A stretch of DNA of 64,000 nucleotides, taken from positions 62,001 through 126,000 of IMG/VR virus record IMGVR_UViG_3300021962_000023; one strand, 5' to 3'. Positions 8,656 to 15,917 of the stretch are shown here, piece by piece. The stretch comes from a virus. A model generated the notes under the pieces. The model was not told where the DNA came from. It made no database searches and saw only the letters and a list, made by a program, of their open reading frames with translations. A program made the translations under genes and the position numbers. Numbering within the stretch: position 1 is the first letter of the stretch; each line of letters begins with the position of its first letter.

Positions 8656-8961
8656 TTATTTTACTACCATTAAGATTTCCGATTCTCTTAATAAGATGTA
8701 TTTGTTACCACCTACTTTGATTTCTTGTCCTTGGTGATATGGTGGAAGAATCACTTCATCGCCTACTTCAACACTCATTGGAATTAATGTTCCACTTTGT
8801 GTATAAATGCCAGGTCCTACTGATTCTACTTTTGCTCTTTTGATATCTTCACTTCGAACTGAATCGGGAATAATGATACCACCTGCTGTTTGTGTAACTT
8901 CTGGTTCTAACTCTGATAGAAGAACTCTATCTCCTAAAGGTTTTGCTAATCTGTCTGCCAT
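8656..8961 (-). CDS. groES: GroES-type co-chaperonin
   Basis: 101 residues that align by eye with true GroES from end to end: PLGDRVLL near the N-terminus, the mobile loop with GGIIIPDS (27-34), GDEVILPPYHQGQEI and the C-terminal KYILLRESEILMVVK. It should cap host GroEL. T4 uses gp31, a highly diverged analogue, to fold its capsid protein; this phage carries a recognisable cellular-type GroES, probably for the same job with gp23. It is embedded in the replication operon, 4 nt after the exonuclease gene. Confidence 0.93.
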   Translation of the reverse strand: MADRLAKPLGDRVLLSELEPEVTQTAGGIIIPDSVRSEDIKRAKVESVGPGIYTQSGTLIPMSVEVGDEVILPPYHQGQEIKVGGNKYILLRESEILMVVK

Positions 8962-8965
8962 TTGT

Positions 8966-10033
8966 TTAAAATTTTGCTATGTGAGAGAATGTGGATTGTA
9001 ACCAGTCCGTAACATTTGGAAATGAATCCAATACACGCGTTTTCAATCCGATTTTTAAAAATTCTTGCTTACTGAATTTATCCGTTGGTTCGTTGTATCT
9101 ATCCATAATTTTCATACGAAGATTACCACTAAATGTTGGTTCAGATAATTGCATCAATTTACGATTTCTTTTTAAGATTTCCAAATTATTCTCAAATAAA
9201 TCGTGAGCTTTTGTTTTCTTTGGTTGCTCTTTGATATATTCTAATAAAGATTCGGTAGTTTGTACTTCCTCTTCTGCTAATATTGGAAATGATTTAATAA
9301 TCGTTTTCAGTCCTAAACCAGTAATACCTTCTACATTATCCGATTTATCACCATCAATCATTCTGAAATTGATAAAATTATGTGGGTGAATACCAAATTC
9401 TTCTTTAACTTCATCAATATTGTAAACTTTCTTTTTAGATGGTGAATATACACTCACATCCTTGTTTACCAATTGTAAGAAGTCCTTATCGGTACTCATT
9501 ATAATAACTTTCTCATTTTCTTGCTTCAATTGAGTAGCAATATATGCAATAACATCATCGGCTTCAATTCCATCATAAATCATAATGGAAACGGGTAGAG
9601 CTGAAAGTAACTCACCTAATCCAACCATTTGGCGTTTCATAGATGCGCTTTCTTCTTCAGGATTCATTTCAACCGAAGCGGCACGATTCAATCTCATTTT
9701 GATTTTGTTCTTACCTCTTTCGGATTTGTAACCCGAATATATATCCTTTCTGCTTTGTGAACCCCCTTTACCATCGAAAACTACGACTACTCTTGTAGGG
9801 TTTAATGTACGGATGGCGTAGCCGATACTTTTTAAAGTACCGACTATTCCTCCAATGTGGTCACCATTATCATTAAGATTTGGTGCAGTTGACCAGGAAC
9901 GAATGAATGTGTTTAATCCATCAATTACTAAAGTTTTTGAATTACGATGTAAATCGCCAAAACCTTTGTGTTCCTCATCTATTTGTTTTAGTATATCTAA
10001 ATACTTTTTGTTAATCTGACTCATTGCCTTCAT
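8966..10033 (-). CDS. rnh: 5'-3' exonuclease / RNase H (FEN superfamily)
   Basis: 355 residues. The N-terminal TLVIDGLNTFIRSW and VVVVFDGKGG strands and the EADDVIAYIA plus STDKDFLQLV acidic clusters are the metal-binding core of FEN-type nucleases; GDKSDNVEGITGLGLKT is the helix-hairpin-helix DNA clamp. T4 Rnh removes RNA primers from Okazaki fragments. The start at 10033 overlaps uvsX by 23 nt; an ATG at 10024 is the alternative. It is co-transcribed with gp32 and uvsX. Confidence 0.9.
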   Translation of the reverse strand: MKAMSQINKKYLDILKQIDEEHKGFGDLHRNSKTLVIDGLNTFIRSWSTAPNLNDNGDHIGGIVGTLKSIGYAIRTLNPTRVVVVFDGKGGSQSRKDIYSGYKSERGKNKIKMRLNRAASVEMNPEEESASMKRQMVGLGELLSALPVSIMIYDGIEADDVIAYIATQLKQENEKVIIMSTDKDFLQLVNKDVSVYSPSKKKVYNIDEVKEEFGIHPHNFINFRMIDGDKSDNVEGITGLGLKTIIKSFPILAEEEVQTTESLLEYIKEQPKKTKAHDLFENNLEILKRNRKLMQLSEPTFSGNLRMKIMDRYNEPTDKFSKQEFLKIGLKTRVLDSFPNVTDWLQSTFSHIAKF

Positions 10034-11114
10034 CCGTTGTTATTTCAACTTCCTCTGATGCTGATGTTTTGTATTGTAATATAGTTGCTTCACAAATCCT
10101 ACGATAGATTTGGTCTTTCAATTCTTCGTTTTCTAGCATTTTTGCGAAATCTTTGGATTGAAACTTCATAATCTCTCCGGTATCGATATCAGTATATTCG
10201 TACCAAGCACCTGCTTGCTTTACTAATTTACCATCTTTCATAACCGATAACCAACCTCCGTAGTTATCAATACCTCTATCAAAGAAGATATCGAAATCTG
10301 CGTGTCGTAATGGTGGTCCCATACGATTCTTAATAACCTGGCAACGAACTTTAATACCTACGATTTTATCTCCGGCTTTAAGTTGTCCCATATTCTTCAA
10401 ACGAACTCTAACAGAAGCATGGAATGCTAATGCTTTACCACCCGATGTTGTCCAAGGGTCACCAAACATTGCGTTCATCTTTTGTCTTAATTGGTTTGTG
10501 AAGATTAAAGCGATGGATTGTCTACCAATCATATTGGTAATCTTTCTCATTGCCTTACTGATGATAATTGCTTTATCAGTTGCGTAACCATCTTTATCAT
10601 AATCAGCTTCCAACTCTTTTTTAGTTGATGCGGCTGCTACTGAATCGACTACGATTGTAACTAATCTATCCTTATCGCCTTTACGAACCTGCTCAATAAT
10701 TGTTTCACATGCTTCGAAGATACCTTCAACGGTATCAACTGAAACATATAGGAGTTTTGAGATATCTACTCCAATTGCTTCCAAAAATTCTCTACTAACT
10801 GCGGTTTCGGTATCAATCAATACTGCAACACCACCTTTTCGTTGTGTTTCAGCAAGGAGATGGGCGGAGAGCAAAGATTTTCCACTTTGCTCTAAACCCG
10901 TAATCTCACTAATACGTCCTACTGGCAATCCACCATAAGGTCGGTTTGATATTGCTACATCCAACATTGCGTTACCCGTAGATAACCAATCTTTAACATT
11001 TGTAGGGGCATCGCCTCCTTCATCTGTCAGGAAGTATGCAATCTTACCATCCTTATTTTGTTTGTTTAGAGAATCGGCAAGTAAACCTGCTAAATCTTCT
11101 TCTCTTTTTGCCAT
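10011..11114 (-). CDS. uvsX: UvsX, RecA-family recombinase
   Basis: 367 residues. Walker A is GLEQSGKS (73-80), followed by VLIDTETAVSREFLEAIGVD and Walker B region LVTIVVDSVAA; TNQLRQKMNAMFGDPWTTSGG is the L2 DNA-binding loop and its flank. It drives strand exchange and recombination-dependent replication. The C-terminus is acidic, as in T4 UvsX. It follows gp32 by 15 nt, so the recombinase and its ssDNA-binding partner are in one transcript. Confidence 0.95.
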   Translation of the reverse strand: MAKREEDLAGLLADSLNKQNKDGKIAYFLTDEGGDAPTNVKDWLSTGNAMLDVAISNRPYGGLPVGRISEITGLEQSGKSLLSAHLLAETQRKGGVAVLIDTETAVSREFLEAIGVDISKLLYVSVDTVEGIFEACETIIEQVRKGDKDRLVTIVVDSVAAASTKKELEADYDKDGYATDKAIIISKAMRKITNMIGRQSIALIFTNQLRQKMNAMFGDPWTTSGGKALAFHASVRVRLKNMGQLKAGDKIVGIKVRCQVIKNRMGPPLRHADFDIFFDRGIDNYGGWLSVMKDGKLVKQAGAWYEYTDIDTGEIMKFQSKDFAKMLENEELKDQIYRRICEATILQYKTSASEEVEITTDEGNESD

Positions 11115-11129
11115 TGTAACTTTTTAATT

Positions 11130-11984
11130 TTAGTTGTTGAATAAATCATCAAATGCCGATGCTACATCATCTTTTGGTGCTGCTGCTTTAGGAGCTTCTG
11201 CTTTTGGAGCCGGAGTTTCCCAAGGCAAGTCACCGAATTCTTGTGTACCACCCAAATCTGCCGATGGTTGTGTTGGTGTTGGTTTTGGTGCTTCCAATGC
11301 CTCATTTACAGGGTTACCTGCGCCGTTAGCGTTTGCTGTTGGGTTTAACCAATTTTCTAATACACCTTTTAATTCATCATAAGATAATTCCTGATATAAT
11401 TCAGTAATTTCTTTTTGTCCATCTAACAATTGTTGAACCTGTGTCGCATCATCTAAGATTTTAGAAGTTGCCGGCTTAACTCTGATTGTAGTTGTTGGAT
11501 AAGCCGCATTTGATTCTTCAGCTGATACTACTTCTAATACGATATCTCTACCAGTAATTGGGTCAGTAATATCTCCGTAATCAGGGTCAGCGATGTATCC
11601 TAAGATGTCCTGATAAACAGTCTTACCAAATCCCCAAAATTTAACACCTTCATTTTCCTTACCACGAACGATAACTGGTGCAAATGTTCTTAACTTTGGC
11701 TCCATCTTCTTACCTGCTTTCCAATCATCAGTATCACCTGTTCGTTTAAGTTTTTCTGCAAACTCTACGATTGGGTCAGGTCTACCAAATGACATTGGAG
11801 ATAAATAAGTTTTGTTGTTAATATTGTAGTGAAAATACAATTCAATAAAAGGATTATCTTTGTTGAATTTGTAAGGTACTAAACGGATTTGAGATTTTCC
11901 GTTTGCCGGTTTCCAGATTGAATCCGACTTTTTTGTGTTGTTTTGAAGAGAGCTAAATCTCTTTAGTGCTAATGAAATGTCCAT
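11130..11984 (-). CDS. 32: Single-stranded DNA-binding protein gp32
   Basis: 284 residues. The basic N-terminus (1-25), the core with QIRLVPYKFNKDNPFIELYFHY and the very acidic C-terminal tail ending in DDVASAFDDLFNN correspond to the T4 gp32 cooperativity, ssDNA-binding and protein-interaction regions. A linker rich in Pro and Ala lies at 215-270. The protein has no cysteine at all, so the zinc site of T4 gp32 is absent. A host-type promoter and a leader with a 10-bp stem lie upstream, where T4 gp32 has its autoregulatory site. Confidence 0.88.
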   Translation of the reverse strand: MDISLALKRFSSLQNNTKKSDSIWKPANGKSQIRLVPYKFNKDNPFIELYFHYNINNKTYLSPMSFGRPDPIVEFAEKLKRTGDTDDWKAGKKMEPKLRTFAPVIVRGKENEGVKFWGFGKTVYQDILGYIADPDYGDITDPITGRDIVLEVVSAEESNAAYPTTTIRVKPATSKILDDATQVQQLLDGQKEITELYQELSYDELKGVLENWLNPTANANGAGNPVNEALEAPKPTPTQPSADLGGTQEFGDLPWETPAPKAEAPKAAAPKDDVASAFDDLFNN

Positions 11985-12025
11985 TGCTTTTTTGTTTTAA
12001 AGTTTATAAAAATTGTTTAAGTTTT

Positions 12026-12067
12026 AAGGTTTTATATCGATACTTACCTATATCTAAATATAACCTT
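12026..12067 (-). promoter_or_regulatory. Possible structured leader of gp32 mRNA
   Basis: Within the roughly 95-nt leader, bases 12026-12037 can pair with 12057-12067 as a 10-bp stem (AAGGTT..ATAT with ATATAACCTT) with a 2-nt bulge and a 19-nt loop. The rest of the leader is A/T-only, unstructured and suited to gp32 binding. T4 gp32 represses its own mRNA through a leader structure; a similar role here is inference. Confidence 0.3.
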
Positions 12068-12083
12068 TTCGTCTTTTGTTACA

Positions 12084-12115
12084 CAAATATACGAAGTTTT
12101 TTTGGATTTTCCAAA
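12084..12115 (-). promoter_or_regulatory. Host-type promoter for the gp32-uvsX operon
   Basis: On the coding strand a TTTG box (12112-12115) is separated by exactly 20 nt from TATATTTG (12084-12091). This is the Bacteroidota primary-sigma promoter layout. It lies 100 nt before the gp32 start. Confidence 0.75.
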
Positions 12116-12484
12116 TTATTTTGCCCATTTGTTTCTAGTCACCAATTGTGAGATAACCGAATAAACTGCAAGGTCTTGATAGGTATCTTCAATCGATTCT
12201 CCTACCTCATCTGGCTGACCTAATACTACTAATTGTTTTAATCTTTGGATTTTATCATTTTTTCTGAACCATAATCCACTTAATGATAACTTAACATCTT
12301 CTTTGGTTTGAAGTGCCGTTCCTACCGAAATGTTACCAGGTCCGTAGTTTCGTTGTTTCTTACAAAATGTAACATACATTTCGTCTAAAATGTTTTTGAA
12401 CTCATCCGTCATTTCAGGATATGTTTCTTCGCAATATGAGATTGCGGATACATTTTCAATTGTTGAACCTTTTTCTTTTTCCAT
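12116..12484 (-). CDS. Nmad1 / DUF1599-like nucleotide-modification-associated protein
   Basis: 122 residues. The pattern CKKQRNYGPGN (41-51), then FRKNDKIQRLKQLV (72-85), then GESIEDTYQDLAVYSVI (95-111) is that of the nucleotide modification associated domain 1 family, found in phages and in loci for modified nucleotides. The enzymatic role of the family is not established. It could work on nucleotide precursors together with the modification genes at the left end of the window. It follows a 41-residue gene by 3 nt. Confidence 0.65.
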   Translation of the reverse strand: MEKEKGSTIENVSAISYCEETYPEMTDEFKNILDEMYVTFCKKQRNYGPGNISVGTALQTKEDVKLSLSGLWFRKNDKIQRLKQLVVLGQPDEVGESIEDTYQDLAVYSVISQLVTRNKWAK

Positions 12485-12487
12485 AAC

Positions 12488-12613
12488 TTATTTTTTTAAA
12501 TTCCACTTTTTATTTAAATACTCATAATACTCCTTGTGCTTCCTACCATTGTATAGAAAATACACCAAATGGATATCAATCCAAAATTCGATTTTTTTCA
12601 GTAACTTTTTCAT
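12488..12613 (-). CDS. 41-residue hypothetical protein
   Basis: The minus strand from the ATG at 12613 reads through 41 codons to TAA at 12488. The product starts MKKLLKKIEFWID, has a hydrophobic, aromatic middle and a basic tail ending WNLKK. It overlaps the 3' end of the upstream gene by 38 nt and ends 3 nt before the Nmad1-like gene, filling what would otherwise be a gap in a tight operon. Function unknown; coding status rests on position only. Confidence 0.45.
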   Translation of the reverse strand: MKKLLKKIEFWIDIHLVYFLYNGRKHKEYYEYLNKKWNLKK

Positions 12614-12917
12614 TTGATTTATTTATTTTTTGTTTAAGTTTCATAGCTAAAGCGCACACTTCATACTCCTCATATTCAACGAGAGTTTTTACATTTTCAT
12701 CCAATAAATCTAAAAATTCTTTACTGTCAATTGCAAGTGTAATTACAATCATACCTCGTACAATGATACGAGCAAAATCGACTTTGTTTTTTTTATTACG
12801 AATTCCAAATTCAATACCTTTAATGATAGCAGTGGATATTTCCATACGATGTGTTTCGAAAATATCCGATGGGTCATTTGCTTGTATTTCGATAGGTTTG
12901 AATCTATTTCTTTTCAT
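12576..12917 (-). CDS. Hypothetical protein with leaderless-type promoter
   Basis: 113 residues, not recognised. It is mostly helical by composition, with IIVRGMIVITLAI as a buried strand or helix at about 48-60 and a Lys-rich C-terminus. Its ATG lies only 4 nt beyond the -7 box, so the transcript should be leaderless or nearly so. It is the first gene of the run 12917-12116. Confidence 0.6.
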   Translation of the reverse strand: MKRNRFKPIEIQANDPSDIFETHRMEISTAIIKGIEFGIRNKKNKVDFARIIVRGMIVITLAIDSKEFLDLLDENVKTLVEYEEYEVCALAMKLKQKINKSNEKVTEKNRILD

Positions 12918-12921
12918 ATTA

Positions 12922-12953
12922 CAAATATATGAAAAATAAATTAGAATTCCAAA
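12922..12953 (-). promoter_or_regulatory. Host-type promoter, leaderless configuration
   Basis: Coding strand TTTG (12950-12953), 20-nt spacer, TATATTTG (12922-12929), then TAAT and the ATG of the 113-residue gene. The same box and spacer lengths occur at the gp32, polymerase and portal promoters. Confidence 0.75.
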
Positions 12954-13348
12954 TCATTAGTATTAAAACTTTTGAAAACTTTTGTAGGGATTTTTTTGTA
13001 ACCTATGTTAGATGTAGTGATTATGCAATTTCTGAATTCATCCCAATCAATCATATATGAATTATCCAACATACCACCTGTTTTTGATTTAACTACTTCG
13101 TTTAAAGCGTTAATGGTATATATGGTATTTGATTGTTTTTTTCTATGTACCAAAATAGTTTTCCATTCTGATGGAATAGCAGATGAACCTTTACCCACAT
13201 TAAATGTAATAAAGGCTTCTTCAGGTTTTATTTTGCTTTCTAAAATGAAAACATTTGGATTTGTTAAAGTATAGTTTGTTAATACAAAACTAACCGATTT
13301 ATCTAACTCTTCCTTTGTCGTAAATAGGCAAAGTAATTGTGTATTCAT
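12941..13348 (-). CDS. Hypothetical protein
   Basis: 135 residues, not recognised. It has alternating strands and helices (LLCLFTTKEELDKSVSFVL, EAFITFNVGKGS, WKTILVHRKKQSNTIYTINALN), suggesting a small alpha/beta fold. It starts at the last base of the upstream 683-residue gene, so translation is probably coupled to it. Its stop is embedded in the promoter region of the next gene. Possibly a late protein, since the upstream operon has a late-type motif. Confidence 0.6.
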   Translation of the reverse strand: MNTQLLCLFTTKEELDKSVSFVLTNYTLTNPNVFILESKIKPEEAFITFNVGKGSSAIPSEWKTILVHRKKQSNTIYTINALNEVVKSKTGGMLDNSYMIDWDEFRNCIITTSNIGYKKIPTKVFKSFNTNDLEF

Positions 13349-15399
13349 TATGCTTGATTTATTTTATTGTCTATTTCTTTACAAGCCATCTGAAATTCTT
13401 TTGATGGTAAACATTCTAAAGAAACAGCCCCATTATATCCAACTCCCTTTTCTCTCATTTGAATATTAGCTATTTTTAATGGTTTTGCATTATTACCCTT
13501 TGCTGAATATGTTAATGATGCCACACCATTTGTAACTTTAATACTTAAAAATTCTTTTATATTATCCCACTTATCAGTTCCAAACATTTCTTGCATATGT
13601 TTTTGTGTGATATACATACTATCAATTTGCATTGTTTCAACCCCCTCAACCATTGTTTTAACAGGAATTGCTTCTTGCAATTTTCTCAATAACATACCTT
13701 GGAAATCTTTATTAGTTGCCATTTTTTTAGCAGCTTCTTGCATAAATCCATATGTTATTTCTTTGTGAGATTCTAACCAATCGGTTTTACCAGAATATGC
13801 TCCTAACATTTTATGATAAACCATTACTGCTTTTTTGAAATCCTTTGCACCTCCACCAATATTTTTTGCAAAATCTTCCATATCCATTTGTTTAACACTA
13901 TTTAGATATGATTGAACTCTTAATGCCAATTGAGCTTCATTTTTATCCATAGCTAATGGGTCATTTTTCTTACGGCTTGTACAATCTTCAATTACCTTAT
14001 TAAAATCTTTCTTTGGTATTTCTCTAATCAATCCAAATCCTCTTTGTGCACTTTCTAATTGTGCATCTTGCAACTCTTTATTTTTAATAGGTGCCTTTGA
14101 TAATGCGATTTTAGAATATTCTCTTAATTCTGCATCTTCATTTTTACCAAAACGAGGGTCTTTTGCATCTTTCATATTCTGCAAATCATTAGCTCTACTC
14201 TCTTTTTCCGGTCCTAATGTATAGAACCAGTTTTTAGCTTCACCTAAACCTGCATTTAATAAAAATATTTCCCAATTCTTTTTACAACTGATTTCAATGT
14301 TTTCAATTTGCCCTTTTATTTTAACTTGTGCATTAATATCAGTTGAATCACCTTTATCATCGTAATTTGCACCCAATGCTTCTTGTTGTTGTCTAACATC
14401 CCAAGTCATACCTGTAACTTCCCAATTTCCATCACCATATTGTCTGTTCATATTTTTAATGAACGCATCATGTGCACCTGAAAATTCTTTAATCCAAGTT
14501 TTATCTAATATAGGAGTTCCACCTGCTTTTTCAATTGCATCAGCGTTTTGTACTAATGAATCTATAAATTGATTTCTCAATTGAATACCTTTTGGCGTAT
14601 TTGGAAACGAATATACCGCTTGTAATGCCAACTCGTTAGCTTGTGCTGAAATTTTACCTGCGCCATATTGGTCGGTAATCATACTAATAGGTGGTTCGAA
14701 ATCACCTTGCTTAGACATTTTTAAAATACTTTTTAAAGCATCATATCCAGCTGGTGGTAATTTACTTCTCAACATTGCATCCGATTCTTTTGGATATTCA
14801 TATTTTGTAGTAATACCTTGTGGATATGTTTTCTTAAAATTAGAAAGAGCCTTTTCAGTTGAAACGCCTGATGGTGGTAATGCTTTTAATCTATTTGCTG
14901 CTCTTTTTTGGTCAACTGTTTTAGAACCTCTAGTACCATATTTTTGTTTTGGTGGAGCAACTACTACACCTTTTTTAACATCTACCTCTTTTGATGTAGA
15001 TTGTTTTTTCTTCTCAGCTCCACTCAATCCAATATCAGCTTTTGGTGCAATATTTTGTTTTCCTACATTTGGTTGTGATGGAGTTTCTTTTGGTATCGTA
15101 CCACCATTTTTCTGCTTTGCTTTAGCTATTTCGGCAGGTGTTGGTTTAGTATGATATGTCGGGTCCATCTTCTTAACCACATAGATGTTTCCTGATTTTT
15201 TATTTTTAACTACATCATCTTCATTCAAATACGAAAAATACACTCTAGCTCTTTGTGCAAGATGTGCAGCATCCGATATACCATTCTCTCTTAAAATATC
15301 GATTAAATGATTAACATGAGATTCTTTGTTTAAATCGGGTATTCCCCCATCTACTCTATAACTTAACTCGTCTAATATTTCTTTGAAATTCGGAATCAT
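13348..15399 (-). CDS. Putative internal virion protein, 683 aa, with possible nuclease-like core
   Basis: 683 residues. The N-terminus MIPNFKEILDELSY resembles T4 capsid-targeting peptides and contains LDE, the same tripeptide as the predicted gp23 processing site. Residues 75-175 are a basic, Pro/Lys-rich linker. A central region (about 315-385) contains STDINAQVK and IEISCKK separated by a short loop, which could be the acidic/lysine pair of a PD-(D/E)XK-type nuclease; this is tentative. The C-terminal 200 residues are helical. It is coded next to another LxE-starting protein with a late-type motif upstream, far from the head genes. Function unknown; packaging with DNA is the working idea. 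Confidence 0.5.
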   Translation of the reverse strand: MIPNFKEILDELSYRVDGGIPDLNKESHVNHLIDILRENGISDAAHLAQRARVYFSYLNEDDVVKNKKSGNIYVVKKMDPTYHTKPTPAEIAKAKQKNGGTIPKETPSQPNVGKQNIAPKADIGLSGAEKKKQSTSKEVDVKKGVVVAPPKQKYGTRGSKTVDQKRAANRLKALPPSGVSTEKALSNFKKTYPQGITTKYEYPKESDAMLRSKLPPAGYDALKSILKMSKQGDFEPPISMITDQYGAGKISAQANELALQAVYSFPNTPKGIQLRNQFIDSLVQNADAIEKAGGTPILDKTWIKEFSGAHDAFIKNMNRQYGDGNWEVTGMTWDVRQQQEALGANYDDKGDSTDINAQVKIKGQIENIEISCKKNWEIFLLNAGLGEAKNWFYTLGPEKESRANDLQNMKDAKDPRFGKNEDAELREYSKIALSKAPIKNKELQDAQLESAQRGFGLIREIPKKDFNKVIEDCTSRKKNDPLAMDKNEAQLALRVQSYLNSVKQMDMEDFAKNIGGGAKDFKKAVMVYHKMLGAYSGKTDWLESHKEITYGFMQEAAKKMATNKDFQGMLLRKLQEAIPVKTMVEGVETMQIDSMYITQKHMQEMFGTDKWDNIKEFLSIKVTNGVASLTYSAKGNNAKPLKIANIQMREKGVGYNGAVSLECLPSKEFQMACKEIDNKINQA

Positions 15400-15407
15400 T
15401 ATTTTAT

Positions 15408-15869
15408 TTATCTTTTTGATGCGTAAATTTTTGTAGATTTAGTTTTAACTGCATCATGCGGTCTAAATACTTGGAATCGTGTACCATCTTTAAAAACTAT
15501 ATTTCCACCATGTGGGCTGGTACGAGTATATACACCACTATCTCCCTTACTTAATCTGTTTGCAAGTTCTTCGGCCTCTTTATCTACAAATCCGTGTCTA
15601 TCTTTAACTTCTAAACCTTGTGAAAGAGAGTTAGATACCATTGATACATCTACTTGCTTATCTGCTTTTATATCAGTTATAGATTTATCAGCACCTCCAC
15701 CAAAAACGGATGTTCCTTTAACTTTGGCAGCTTGGCCAGCAGTTGTTGTTTTACCAGCTATCGTAACTTTGGTATCCGGTCTTAATTGGTGTTGTTTATG
15801 ATATGCATCAAATGCGTCCTGATTTCTAAAATCAATTTCTTTTAAGGGGATTAGGTTTACTAATTTCAT
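15408..15869 (-). CDS. Putative internal virion protein, 153 aa
   Basis: 153 residues, basic, with N-terminus MKLVNLIPLKEIDF: a short amphipathic peptide ending in LKE, a site type cut by T4-family prohead proteases. Two other head-module proteins start in nearly the same way. The rest is Lys/Gly/Thr-rich with predicted strands at the C-terminus (GGNIVFKDGTRFQVFRP). It precedes the 683-residue protein by 8 nt, and a late-type motif lies 34 nt upstream. Not recognised otherwise. Confidence 0.5.
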   Translation of the reverse strand: MKLVNLIPLKEIDFRNQDAFDAYHKQHQLRPDTKVTIAGKTTTAGQAAKVKGTSVFGGGADKSITDIKADKQVDVSMVSNSLSQGLEVKDRHGFVDKEAEELANRLSKGDSGVYTRTSPHGGNIVFKDGTRFQVFRPHDAVKTKSTKIYASKR

Positions 15870-15902
15870 ATTTTACGTGTTTATTCCTATATAATTATAT
15901 GA

Positions 15903-15911
15903 TATAAATAT
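15903..15911 (-). promoter_or_regulatory. Late-type promoter motif before the 153-aa gene
   Basis: Coding-strand ATATTTATA, 34 nt before the start codon, inside a 48-nt intergenic gap, with no TTG box 20 nt upstream. It places the two putative internal proteins in the late class. Confidence 0.5.
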
Positions 15912-15917
15912 AAATTT

